Positions 23,319-33,854 of a DNA stretch of 64,000 nt are shown piece after piece. The translations under genes and the position numbers were made by a program. Origin of the DNA: Ustulina deusta (Eukaryota > Ascomycota > Sordariomycetes > Xylariales > Xylariaceae); contig JAJNNX010000021.1 of assembly GCA_023159155.1 (NCBI GenBank), positions 682,001-746,000 of the forward strand. The letters run 5' to 3'. Below the pieces are notes generated by a model. That model was given only the letters and a program-made list of their open reading frames with translations, was not told where the DNA came from and did no database searches. Within the stretch, counting starts at the first letter, position 1. Each line of letters begins with the position of its first letter.

Positions 23319-23852
23319 TTAGATTCTAAAGGCTGAACAAAGATCGAGTGCTTGAATTGACGCTGGTCTAAGTTCTAGTTTATGTACAAAGGGAAGAAAT
23401 AGAGAATATATAGCCAAAGGAACGCCTCTATAGCGTTGACATGCTCTTGGAGCATATGGGCTAATCCCATTGTGCATTGTGAGCATGTGATGGCTGTTCA
23501 GGGGTTCGTTCCTTAAAGGGAACACCTCAATCGACTTGGGCTCGTCCCTATATCGCCGCCACAGAATGCGAGGCTCGGCAGACATGGATGACGTGTCCGA
23601 GAATGTGTCTCTGTCTCTCCCATCACCGACACTATTCGGCTCTTTGTCGGAAGCCGTGGGAGTGTGCAACGGGTCCGATCTATTTCGTTCGGGGAGGATG
23701 CGGTTCGGTCGTGGAGTTGCGACGTTGCGGCTGTCGAGATCTCGTCCAAAGCCACCACCACCGATCAGTGCTTCACTCTTCTTGTCGACTGTATGAATGC
23801 GACGCCGCCTGGTTGGGCTGGGAGTGCGACGGGTCGACGGGGGAGAAGACAT
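23319..23852 (-). CDS. Hypothetical hydrophilic protein, possibly a gene fragment
   Basis: A single open frame of 177 residues starting MSSPPSTRRTPSPTRRRR. The first about 120 residues are Ser/Pro/Arg-rich and hydrophilic, with SEALIGGGGFGRDLDSRNVA, then an acidic-Ser segment DRDTFSDTSSMSAEPRILWR. This reads like the conserved cytosolic tail of a fungal membrane protein. The last about 55 residues are of different character and may be read-through of the original end. No upstream exon could be joined with confidence, and an overlapping minus-strand frame at 23765-23980 is the only neighbour. It may be the 3' remnant of a larger gene. No function is proposed. Confidence 0.3.
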   Translation of the reverse strand: MSSPPSTRRTPSPTRRRRIHTVDKKSEALIGGGGFGRDLDSRNVATPRPNRILPERNRSDPLHTPTASDKEPNSVGDGRDRDTFSDTSSMSAEPRILWRRYRDEPKSIEVFPLRNEPLNSHHMLTMHNGISPYAPRACQRYRGVPLAIYSLFLPFVHKLELRPASIQALDLCSAFRI

Positions 23853-24627
23853 TCGGTATGCCGCGCATCTCCGATGAATGTTGGGTTTCTCGTTATCGCA
23901 ATGAGCCCCTGCAGCCAATCTTCCACGAGTTGAAAGCTGATATATTCTCTAGGAGAAGGCGGATCGTGACAGCAACTCATTGCTTACGTGTATGTGTGTG
24001 CTTGTAGGTGTGTGCGGCGTGTTGGTGCTGTCGTGAAGGGAAAGCAGGTCGCGTGAATTGCGTCGGGACGATATTCTTTGTTTACCCAAACCGTGCTACA
24101 AGAAGTAGGTCTCAAAGTGGAAAAGATGTTGTCTTGCAGTCTGTAGCGCAAGCCCACTGCTACACCCCACTCCATCCCGTGCACTAGTCTAGCCCCTTGA
24201 ACGTTCCTGGTCCCTCGCTCTTCTAACTCATAATGGTTTGTGATAATTGCAGCAGGCAACAATGAATATTGTCGAAGAGATGGTGGGCACCTATGTTCGC
24301 AAGTGTCTCTGCTGACTCATCGTGGCGGTGCATAAGCTCGTTTCCTTTTCTTTGTTGAAAAGTGAGGGGCACATTCTATTAGCATCAATACTCTGTATAT
24401 GCCTACAGGAATGTTGATTCTCTCTCCGTATTTCTGTTACCTGAAGCATAAACTCACCAGCACATTTCGACGATCGGTGTCTACTACCCTTCGTTCTGAC
24501 CAACAACTACATCGAGGCCAAAGGTAGGACAAGTTTGGGTCTCAGGTTCCTTAACTTCTATTGCCAACCATGCAGACCTAACGCGCTACCTAGGTTAGCC
24601 GCTGGCAGTCGCCAGTCAACGCTCGCA
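23853..24627. other. Intergenic region, no gene
   Basis: Between the hypothetical fragment (-) and the MFS pseudogene (+), so it would contain two divergent promoters. Nothing recognisable was found. Confidence 0.45.
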
Positions 24628-26447
24628 ATGACTGATGATGTTGGAGAAGAGACGGCCACAAGGCTTCCCACTGGTGATATTTCAAGACACGACCACAATC
24701 CCGGGGTACAACTATCTAGCCTCTTCCGAAAGGGCTTGTTATTGTGTATGGTTGTCTACTTCTTCCACCAAATGCAAACAATTCTTCCTATCGGTCTTTT
24801 TCTACGCTTATTCGAGCGCAGCATTTACTACAAGTATTACATGGACACCAACCCAGATCTCATCGGACCAGGAGGTGAGATAGATGAGCTGTTATGCAAA
24901 GTACAACCAGGACAACACGCGCTTGCTGCGGTCCGCGCAGTAGAGGGATTTTTCGCCGCCGGCGCAGGTTTGTGTAGCCCACATTAATAGCCAATGATCC
25001 CAACAGAAGGTTGGCGCTGGCAGTTGAAAGTTTTGGTTGCTGCTGTTCCATATGCTCGACTCTCGGAGTATCGTGGCAAGAAATTCGTCATCGCTTTGAG
25101 TTTGGTCGGATTGATTCTCTCGTGCGTCTGGATGGCAGTAGTCCGTAGGTTACGATATAGAGTCTCCTTCACTCTCGTGCGTCTGGATGGCAGTAGTCCG
25201 TAGGTTACGATATAGAGTCTCCTTCACTCTCGTGCGTCGTTTACTAATACCACATAGCCACATTCCCTATGAGCCTTTCGATCAAGTGGGTTTGGCTTGC
25301 GCCTGCATTTTGGCTCATAGGTGGTGGGGATCTGATGCTATCCTCTATGGTCTACCTAATTGCTGCGGGACATCTTGCTGAAGAACAAAGGTTCGAGCCA
25401 GTTACGTCGCGATGTGATATATACTAACTAGAAAACTAGAAGCCAATTATACTATTTTCTATATTGCATCTACTTAGCTACCGAGCTAACAGGACTATAT
25501 ATCGCATCTTATTCGATGGAATACTTTGTATACTTACACATTGTTATTACTATTATTGGACTCCTCATTAGTTTATGTGCACTTGCTTCCATCGATAAGC
25601 GCCATTCCCCGGGGATTACAGAATTCTCCCATGATACCACATCTGAGGAGCCTCTGTTAGCACCGATAGACGAAGACCAAGCAAATAGAAGAGAAACAAG
25701 CTAGCAGTCTACAACACACAGCAGCCTTTGGTCGGATTTGCGATCTAAAAATATTCTGCTTACTCTTGTGCTTTTTATAATACACGCATTCGCCCAACAA
25801 CCATTCATGTATTCATTCAGTACATGTCTGTTCGTTTCCAATCCAAGCTGTCTGAGTCTACACTCTTTATTTCAGAAGTTGCAGTTGTTAATATAGCTCT
25901 CTTCTTTCTTGATTCCACATACGACAGGAGGCCATTGATCTAGCCATTGTTCGAATCAGCCTCGCACTCCTCGCGACGGGTGCCATACTCATAGCATTTG
26001 CATTAGACATGAGCATTATTATACTCTATGTGTTACCCTCCTTGGCTTTACGTACCGAATTTGCACTAAAATACAATAGGTCTTGCTATATTTGCTGCGG
26101 GCTTTGGCGTTCGAGTCGCTCTCCTCTCCTTTGCGACACATTTGGTTGATCAATCGATCTAGGCGCGCTTTTACGGTCTGATCTAGATAATGGAATATAT
26201 TGGCTATGCTGTTGCCACTCCTGCAATCTAAGGTGTTTGGGCTATCAGCCTGGGACTCTCGAAGACGTGGTTAAACCTGCCTTTCCTTGTGGTAGCGGTG
26301 CGTGATGATTAACTTGGCCCTAGTGGGTATTATATACTAATAGGCTTCCAGATCATATTTGGTCTCGCATTAGGGATTTCTCTTCTCTTGCGCACCCGAC
26401 AGGCAATAGGTAACTCGGCTATACGTTGTGATGAATATCGGAACTGA
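24628..26447 (+). pseudogene. Broken MFS transporter
   Basis: Segments matching a fungal major-facilitator transporter appear in order. MTDDVGEE... is a hydrophilic N-terminus and the first helix is KGLLLCMVVYFFHQM. An extracellular loop with CKVQPGQ follows, then VAAVPYARLSEYRGKKFVIA (the loop 2-3 motif). Next come FPMSLSIKWVWLAPAFWLIG and AAGHLAEEQR; then helices around 25445-25600, 25740-25830, 25935-26040, 26080-26150, 26180-26300 and 26345-26447. Damage: a frame change of one base near 25475 (between FYIAST and ATELTG), an in-frame TAG at 25702-25704 and an in-frame TAA at 26229-26231. Both stops are CAA/CAG-to-TAA/TAG-type changes. A 55-bp tandem duplication at 25117-25226 covers an exon end and its splice donor. 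It would have exported or imported a small molecule across the plasma membrane. It is probably non-functional. Confidence 0.75.
25117..25238. repeat. 55-bp tandem duplication over a splice donor
   Basis: Unit 1 is 25117-25171 and unit 2 is 25172-25226, identical, followed by a 12-nt third partial copy (CTCTCGTGCGTC, 25227-25238). The 12-nt flanking homology suggests slippage or unequal exchange. Both units contain the MFS donor C|GTAGGT. From the first donor to the acceptor at 25257 the intron would be 113 nt; without the duplication it would be 58 nt, the normal size here. Confidence 0.85.
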
Positions 26448-27279
26448 CTGGGCCAACTCTGATGCTGTTGGACAGTGGGGATCTCTCAAGTCATAGGAAT
26501 CTCAAAGTTGGCATATATTGTGAATACTCATGATTGCGCGAAGAGCTTCAAACTCCTGTCGGACGAGATCCCTGCCACAGTGTACTACGTCTTCCCTATC
26601 TTACCTTCTTCCTATCCCCCCTTCTCTTCCCTTCTGTTTTTCGAAGCCACGTAGCGATCCCATTGGCAATCCCATAGGCGTATAAACAGTTACATCTGTG
26701 AATAGCACCGCCCACTGAAACACTTTATGGCATAATGAATCTAGTTCCACCGATCGCGTGATGTCTGGAGCGTTGAATCTTAAAACATAGTACAGCTAGC
26801 CTATCGTGAAAGTCTAAATAATAGAATTCCTAGACTCGCCTCTCTTAGATTTAAATCCTCAGTGTCATTAAATACTTCCTAAGACAGCACCCAGCTCAAA
26901 TCTAATGATCCCAGGAGCCCAAGGCATGGACTCGCACGGTTCTCTACAAATGTCGTAGTGTGGCTGTGACAGTCTGGGATATGTGACAATGGTACATTCA
27001 GCCACAAGTGCACTCCTGTACACGTGTGCCATAAGCATTCACAGTTCCAGTAGCGATTGAATCTCTATGGGATCCCCCGCACCTGTGCTTCTGTCCCTGG
27101 GTGTCCTTAAGGCACCCCCATCCATGATTTTCTGCCTCCCCAACCTCCAACAACACATGGACTCACCCCCGTTCATGTTAGTCACATTCGGATTGATGAT
27201 TGCAGCCCTAGTGCTGTATTCATAGTTTCTTATGTCTCGATCAGACCTGGTCAATCTTGGGTCATTAAAATTAAACATC
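26448..27279. other. Intergenic region upstream of the amidase
   Basis: Between the MFS pseudogene and the amidase start codon. No gene is supported. The nearest 100 bp hold the amidase promoter; I see no obvious element. Confidence 0.45.
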
Positions 27280-29426
27280 ATGGAAAATTTCAATCCCTTC
27301 ACGGCGACGGCATCTGCAGTGCAAGAACTCCTCCGCGATGGGCATTTTACCAGCGAACAATTGATACAGGTGTATCTCAGTGAGATCGATAAGAATGATG
27401 TCTACCTTCATGCATTGATCTCAATGCCACCTCGTGAATGGCTCTTCGAGGAGGCCAGAAGACTTGATCAAGAGAGAAGAGACAGGAAGAAAATTGGACC
27501 ACTGCATGGAATTCCAATTCTGATTAAGGCGAGTTGTATGCCAGAGAGACATGTACAATGACTAATATGCCACCTTCGTGTTAGGATATCGTCGACACAG
27601 AGCCGAGCATGAACATGAGCACAACCTGGGGTTCTTTGTCCTTGGCTGGCACTCACCCGCAAAGAAATGCGAGGGTCATTGATATGGTGAGACGCCAGTG
27701 ACTGACAATGGTTCATGTAGGCTAAAATAGCCTAAGTTGAGAGAGGCAGGCGCCCTAATTTTGGCCAAAACAAGTCTATCTGTAAGAGTGAGCGGAACGA
27801 AGTTTCAGTCTAAACACTAATGTACGCAGTACTAGAGTGTCCTCCCGCGAGGTTGTAGGATAGATAGTTTAGGTAGCTTCGCACGCCGCAAGCCCCTAGG
27901 GAGGCATGAAGACATTAGGTCTTCCCCCGGCGTTAAATTCACCAAACCAAACCAAACTAATGTACGCAGGAATGGGGCTGGTTCCGGTAATAAAAAACTA
28001 CTCCCAAAATCGGGAATGAAGTTCTCACAAGGTATTAGAGGCGTAAATTTACCTTCTGGCTGGTGTGCTGTGTCTGGACAAGGCCAGTCACCTTACGTGG
28101 ATGGAGGTTACAAGAGCGATGATTCTCCACTAAGGCATAGCGTATGTAGGTTACTTTCCTGAGCGTGGAATCTTGTCTGACTAGCTCGTCAGAATCCAAC
28201 AGGCTCTTCCTCTGGCTCAGCGATTGGTGTTGCGGCAGGATTTGCCCCAATCTCTATTGGTGCAGAGACCGCTAGCTCTCTGATGATGCCAGCTTGCCGG
28301 ACGGCCCTCTACTCAATTAAACCAACTATCGGTATTGTTCCTGGAGATGGCTGCCTCAGCATCTCTTTGCACCATGATAGTCTAGGTCCAATGGCGAAGA
28401 GTGCTCGGGACATTGCTGATCTCCTCGACGTAATCGTCGATTCAAGCCAAACAAACGTTCCTAAGGGTGGTTACGCCGCTGCACTTACGGGCAAGTGGGA
28501 CAATATCCGTCTTGGTGTCCTGAACGCTGAAGAGTGGATGTTTGGTCTCCCATACGTAAAGCCCGTGAAAGAAATCAATGAACAACTGGTATGAGGCTTT
28601 CTTTACCTGGATTATTGGAAACTTATTCATTTGTCATCTAGCTTTCGGGATGGAAAATGGCGTACGAGCTCCTCGAAAAGAACGCCGTGCGTTTCGAGAA
28701 GGTTCAGCTTATTTCCATTGATGAGGCGACTGCGAACGGCGCCAAGGATATCACGAGTCTCACCAGTATGTATATGCATAGGATTAAGGCTGTCTAATAC
28801 CTAAACATTGTCTGCTAATTATTATAGAACGCGATTTCCGTAGTCTTCTTATAGATTACTTGGCTACGATCCCGGACACCACAATTCATGACATCAATGA
28901 TCTCATTAAGTTCAACCAAGACAATGCACAACAGGAACTACCTCCAAGTATGATCAACTAGGATACCCATGACTTGTACGCAATTGCTAATGCTAAATAG
29001 ATGCAAATAATCAGGATATATTTATAGAAATCCAGTCTTTCAAGATGCCAGATGCGGAATATGACGAGATCCTGGAATTTGGGCGCCGAATGAGTCGCCA
29101 GGAAGGTATTGACAAAGTTATGAAAGAACACGATGTCAATATCATTGTTGCACCATCCGATAGTCCCTTATATGTAATGGCGGCATTAGCCGGTTCGTAT
29201 TCTCGAGTCTTGTTCATTGTTAATCACTGGTTCTAACTAGTTATTTCAAGCCTATCCTATTGCAGCCGTCCCATTCGGCAATGTAGACTTCGAAGGCAAT
29301 AATAGGCCATTTGGCCTGTTCGCTATTGCGAGTGCACATCAGGACGCTCTTCTAGTGGAATTTATGAGTGCTTGGGAGGCAGTGGCTCCTCTGAGGCAGT
29401 CGCCGACGAGGACCAAATTTGGTTGA
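27280..29426 (+). CDS. Amidase-signature hydrolase
   Basis: Ten exons: 27280-27528, 27585-27686, 27731-27781, 27970-27986, 28039-28141, 28193-28588, 28642-28765, 28828-28947, 29001-29192, 29251-29426. They total 1530 nt, 509 residues, with every phase consistent. Amidases of this family cleave amide bonds with a Ser-cisSer-Lys triad. K83 lies in GIPILIKD, the cis-Ser is S179 in PTGSSSGSA, and the nucleophile is S203 in ETASSLMMPA, 24 residues later as in FAAH. The usual glycine just before the nucleophile is Ser here and a second flanking position is Ala, which could affect the oxyanion hole. Exon 4 is only 17 nt but is required to join LSEWGWFR to GVNLPSGWCAVSGQGQSPYV. Intron 1 has a GC donor (GCGAGT). 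Intron 3 carries a 126-nt insertion. The physiological substrate is unknown. Confidence 0.85.
27816..27969. mobile_element. SINE-like insertion with 14-bp target-site duplication
   Basis: A 126-nt element (27830-27955) is flanked by identical 14-nt copies of ACTAATGTACGCAG at 27816-27829 and 27956-27969. Its right end is a short repeat tail (ACCAAACCAAACCAAA), as expected for a retroposon with a simple-repeat 3' end. Removing the element and one repeat leaves a 48-nt intron (27782 donor GTAAGA to acceptor GCAG), the normal size. The duplicated site contains both the branch-like CTAAT and the acceptor, so splicing can be retained. I find no clear pol III A/B boxes. Confidence 0.65.
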
Positions 29427-29744
29427 ATACGGCTAGACGAATCTTGAAGCTTGCGTCTTCTACCCTCTTCTCCTTTTCCTTCCTCCTATTCTTTCTTTGT
29501 TTGACCCTTTCTTTTTCTTCTCGGGGGAAAAAAGAAAGAAAGAAAGAAAAAAAGAAAACAAACAGTTTCTTATCACGTAATAGATTACGGCTCCTCACTC
29601 ACTAAATGAATGAGTCCCGAATAAATTAATTAGTATTACTAGGTTTACATAAATTAATAGGTTACTTTATATAGCTAGAGCTGGGTGGCTTATAAACTAT
29701 AAAAACTAAGGCTTCTGTCCCTTTATATTAAAGGGGCCTCTCGT
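29427..29744. other. Convergent spacer with a pyrimidine/purine hairpin
   Basis: The 3' ends of the amidase (+) and the HET gene (-) face each other here. At about 29455-29518 the plus strand is almost all pyrimidine and at 29526-29559 almost all purine (A/G). The two tracts are largely complementary (for example TTTCTTTCTTT-type against AAAGAAAGAAAG) and could fold as a hairpin or triplex. It may act in 3'-end formation of either gene. Confidence 0.45.
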
Positions 29745-31766
29745 TTATTTAATCAAAAATTCAATACTAGGATTTTTGTTACACCCATTCCTAATCGCTT
29801 CCCCGTACATAATACCATGGATATAACTCTCACCCAATAAGCTGTATAGGCCGTTCTTATCGTCTTTCCTTAAGACAAATGGCACTTTCGAGCCGTGTAA
29901 AATGGCCACTACATCTCCTAGCTGAGCATTAAAAGGGGCAAGGCCCAAGAATCCACGCATCGTAATAATCAAGGCCCGGTTGAAGCAGCGGAGCCTCGAT
30001 TTTCTGTAAAATTGTTCCTGGCCTCTTTCGACTAGTGGCACAGCGTTGTCAATTATCCCTCCAGCTCTTGTTCCCCCACTCCATTTCACATTCGTTCCTA
30101 CCAACCATGCATTGAATTGCCCTAGCCATTCATGATCTGCAAGCTTCTCCGTTTGATTGGTTAGAAGTGTTAGACAAATAGCCTGCAGACGACCACAATT
30201 CGCCTTGTATGGGTCTTCCTCGAACCCAGGAAGCCGTTGTTGGCAGCGTTTCACGGCAACTCTGAAGTTCTCTTCCATGGCACCAACACTCGAACCCGTC
30301 GTGGTGTCGTTAGACAGGCCAGTGGGGATGGCGACGGCTATTTCGTCAAACTCAAAACCGTGAATGGCTAGAATCCTGCCAGATTTCGATATGGGGTATG
30401 GGTTGTTCAGCTGTGTAGCAGGTTCCATGTCAGTGAAGCGAACCATTTGACGCGTGTCGCCACAAGCTTTAAATGCTCTGCTTCCATCCTTAGCCACTAA
30501 GGGCAGGCCCATCATTCTGCGGCTGGGAGCTGTCCACCGATCACACCATGATGGAAAAAAGAAGTCCAAATGCCGGGACGATAGACTGAACTGGAGGGTG
30601 CTCAGTCCGTAAGTTTCGACGAGATGACCGCATAGGCATCCGAAAACATAATCGTCCGGACTCCTATAGTCGGGTTTAATTTTGAGTTGGTCTTTTGCCG
30701 ATGATAGCGAGAGAAGACCGAAGACCATATCCCTAGCTAAGCTTTGATTAAAGTGCCGGGTAAGGAACATCCACCTCGGCAATGCCATCCTACACACAGA
30801 TGGATCCGCCCTATAGGTTTTCCAGCATTTTAGAAGGTCATAGAAGGGGCAGCCGTTGAACAGCCGTTTCAATGAGTTGGAAAGCAAGCTACCGTTCGAA
30901 TTGCAAGCTTGATGCCAGACTGCGAGCTGAGCAAATGTGTCCATCCTAATAGTGCGGTCCCCACATTGAACTAACGGGTTTCGGGAGAAGAACGCCTCTT
31001 GGATCACCCATCTTCGACCCCACCAAGGATGCGTCATAATCAAATGCAGCCCATTCCATCTGGTGACTAGATCCTCGATATGGAATATTTCTGTGAACGT
31101 GTTTCCTCGCCGATTAGGCTTGGGTCGCAAATTTCCGTCGAAATGATCTTTTATGTTTCTACCCATCTCTAAAGCTTGCTCTTCTAATGCTTTCACATCA
31201 TTAAGAAACTGGCTATGATTTAAATGCCGAAGCCAATCGAGCGCTTGATTTGTAGAAAGGCAGCCTGGGCCTAGCCAGATCGTAGTTGAGGATGCTTGTG
31301 TATAAATAGCGGCCATGAGGTTAATTTGCCAGGATTTTTCCTCGGGGTCGTCCTGGTTGATGCAGAGTCGATCACACCAAAGGGCTAGTGGCCGCATACC
31401 ACTGCGGACGCTGCAGAGGGCCCTTACAAGATTCCGGGTAACCTCAACTTTGTTCCCATTGACAAAAATCCTTCCTCTCCCAGCGCTTGAACCCCAGCAA
31501 TAGGAGAGAGCAACATATTTGGGCTTATCATCTAGCGATACTGTTATCAAGGTACTAGAAACCGGTTCAGTATCAGGATGAAGTACTAGTAGTCGAATTT
31601 CGCGTGCATGTGAGTTCAAGGGGCTATATATAGACACGCTGTTGTATGTAGACACGCTGTTGACTTTCGAGATGGAGGCCTTGTGTGGCTTGGTGGCTAT
31701 ATTATAGGTTGTACTAGGAAGTAGAGAAGGGATCCGATTTCCCGAAATGTTTTGTAAAGAAGCCAT
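29745..31766 (-). CDS. HET-domain (heterokaryon incompatibility) protein
   Basis: A single open frame of 673 residues. The HET domain starts after a Ser-rich leader: EIRLLVLHP (about 56-64), YVALSYCWG (84-92), VNGNKVEVTRNLVRAL, LWCDRLCINQDD (129-140) and IYTQASSTTIWLGPG. These are the three conserved HET blocks in order. A longer C-terminal region without recognised domain follows. HET proteins trigger regulated cell death when different fungal individuals fuse, or act as immune-like effectors. The leader shows a small internal duplication (NSVSTYNSVSIYS, from a near-perfect 17-nt DNA repeat around 31630-31670). The start is the only ATG in frame before the domain. It is next to other immunity-type genes (DUF3433, NACHT-ankyrin). 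Confidence 0.92.
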   Translation of the reverse strand: MASLQNISGNRIPSLLPSTTYNIATKPHKASISKVNSVSTYNSVSIYSPLNSHAREIRLLVLHPDTEPVSSTLITVSLDDKPKYVALSYCWGSSAGRGRIFVNGNKVEVTRNLVRALCSVRSGMRPLALWCDRLCINQDDPEEKSWQINLMAAIYTQASSTTIWLGPGCLSTNQALDWLRHLNHSQFLNDVKALEEQALEMGRNIKDHFDGNLRPKPNRRGNTFTEIFHIEDLVTRWNGLHLIMTHPWWGRRWVIQEAFFSRNPLVQCGDRTIRMDTFAQLAVWHQACNSNGSLLSNSLKRLFNGCPFYDLLKCWKTYRADPSVCRMALPRWMFLTRHFNQSLARDMVFGLLSLSSAKDQLKIKPDYRSPDDYVFGCLCGHLVETYGLSTLQFSLSSRHLDFFFPSWCDRWTAPSRRMMGLPLVAKDGSRAFKACGDTRQMVRFTDMEPATQLNNPYPISKSGRILAIHGFEFDEIAVAIPTGLSNDTTTGSSVGAMEENFRVAVKRCQQRLPGFEEDPYKANCGRLQAICLTLLTNQTEKLADHEWLGQFNAWLVGTNVKWSGGTRAGGIIDNAVPLVERGQEQFYRKSRLRCFNRALIITMRGFLGLAPFNAQLGDVVAILHGSKVPFVLRKDDKNGLYSLLGESYIHGIMYGEAIRNGCNKNPSIEFLIK

Positions 31767-33854
31767 AAAAAAAAATCAAAGATAAGAAAGCCTTTCGTTC
31801 CATTCATTACATTCGTTAAAACGAAGGCACTAGGCAACAAATTTCGCCTCCACAGGGCTGCCTTTTATAGACAATGGTATGTGTACGCATGCTAGATTGA
31901 GTCTATTATGCGCAGTGCTTAGTATAACCCGCCCCGGTTAGCCTGGTATGTAATTTTTAGGTTTTCTTTTGTGAAGAGCATTGCGTTACTTCTGCACAAT
32001 ACGCGACCCTACTCGCTGAATTCAGAAAGCTCCCAAGTCCTAGTTGCAATGGCACAACAATTGGTGTGAAACAGTTAGCCGTAGGGAGTCTTGGCACCAT
32101 GGAATTGCACCCATGAGATTTGCGTTGCAGGTGCTGACGAATAATTCAGTTGATTGAGATAAAGCCGGAGGCGTGGCAGTACGTGTAAAAACCTAGTAAG
32201 TGATTATTTCAACTGTGGACGGCAAGCTGCGACTAAAGGAAGAGAGTATTCCTAATACATCTATAGTACATCCAATCCCAGGCAGCAAAGAAGACGCGCT
32301 CCACCCTACCCATCAATCCTGGTGCGCCTGATCTTGGCGATCTTCGCTGCCTGGCTTATTTATAGTGTCAATACCCAAATCTAGATAGGCTATCTTGGCC
32401 TGAAGAGCCCAAGCTTCAGCGTCCTAGAACAGGCTTGGTAGGGCCGCGATGCTAGATTCTTGCTATAATCTTGACTTAGTACTTTAAGGCAGAATACTAA
32501 CAGATAGCTAAGGCATAGATTACGAGCATACACTCTGCTACATAATATCACATTTTTAGAGAGTTTATTGCTATTTTTTAGGTATGCTTCATTCTTTTTA
32601 CCAGACCTTAAATAATTTGTTAAAATTGCTGGGCTGAGTTACCTGGCAAAATCAAGGCAACTCTAGGTCCTGTGCAGACCCCTGTACGGTGCTCGCTTGC
32701 TCACGAGATACACTGAGACGTAGACGTAGCCTATTGCGATGGCGATGGTGCTCTAGTGAGGGGCAGAGGCAGCCGGTGTGCAGGAGAGCTGAAACGGGGC
32801 CCTTGCCACATTTGTATTTGTATTTGTCATTGGCTGGTCGTCTCCGAGCAAAGTGCACTTTTGTTTCCTGGAAGTCCTGTTACAAAGGCGCAGACGCCAT
32901 ACGAGGCAGTTCACTAAAGAGATCAACCAATGATCAATTCGAGTCTGCATACACTGCATACGTGGTAGTGGTGGCGGCGACAAAATTATGCCAATCTAGC
33001 GGTTGGAAGGATGATGGCGGTGTTGGGTGCGTCGCTTCGCTTGAACGCAACTCGATGTAAGACTAAACAGCCCCGTCTAACTCTGCCTAGCCTGTCCGTT
33101 GCGACTGTGCCTCGCGAAGCATGTTGCAGGACGGAAGTACGGGCCACATAACTTTCGCGAGTTGCTGTTCGTTGCATGGCTCAATTTAATACAGACAAAG
33201 GCTGCTCACCTCAAGGGGCGTGTTTAACAGCACCTCTACTATAGCCACTTCGCTTGAGATAGTTTTCTGAAAACACTGTGGCTACCCAGGTACGTCGAAA
33301 ACAACCGTCAATCTAAATAGTCCCTACCGATTTTGAGTTTAAGACTCGTGTACGGAGTATGCCCGTACCTAATCGCAGCAAGACTTTTGTTCCATCGCAC
33401 CGAGCGGGTCTACCCCCCCCTCCCCCTCCCCCCGGATAAGTCGATTGAGGCGAGGCACCGTCTTCAGATCATACAATCGAAGGCGACGTTGACCCCTCAC
33501 AGCATTGGAGAGTGGTGCATAGGCTCGGATACTATGTAGGCAAGCTATAAATATCATTGCACCGGTCATGCTACATGGACATTTTCGGTAATCGATTGGC
33601 TCGTTTATATGTGTGACAACTACACGACTAAGCCGTTACGAGCCGGATGCATATCTTCTGGCTGGGCACTGAATGTATGTATATGCGACCTTGTCAGGCC
33701 GACCGAGAAGTTTCCTCTACCCTATATCCTTTGTTTCATTTCGTCATGCTGGGTTTAATCTTATTATATTTAATGGGATTCAACAGTCGATGTATCTCGA
33801 GGCACCTGCCAAAGTAATTCGTTCGACATCCATGGCCGAGCCGGCAAGCCCACG
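31767..33854. other. Intergenic region between divergent HET and DUF3433 genes
   Basis: About 2.1 kb. The 50 nt at 31781-31830, just upstream of the HET ATG, recur inverted at 40301-40350. A C-rich tract (mostly C with single T) lies at 33412-33434. Open frames around 32650-33180 overlap on both strands and have no domain; I do not call them genes. Confidence 0.55.

Noticed and set aside
27782..27969. Amidase first looked frameshifted and pseudogenic around intron 3 and exon 4
   Set aside because: A 17-nt exon 4 and a phase-2 intron 4 restore the frame and the conserved residues exactly, and all ten exons sum to a multiple of three.
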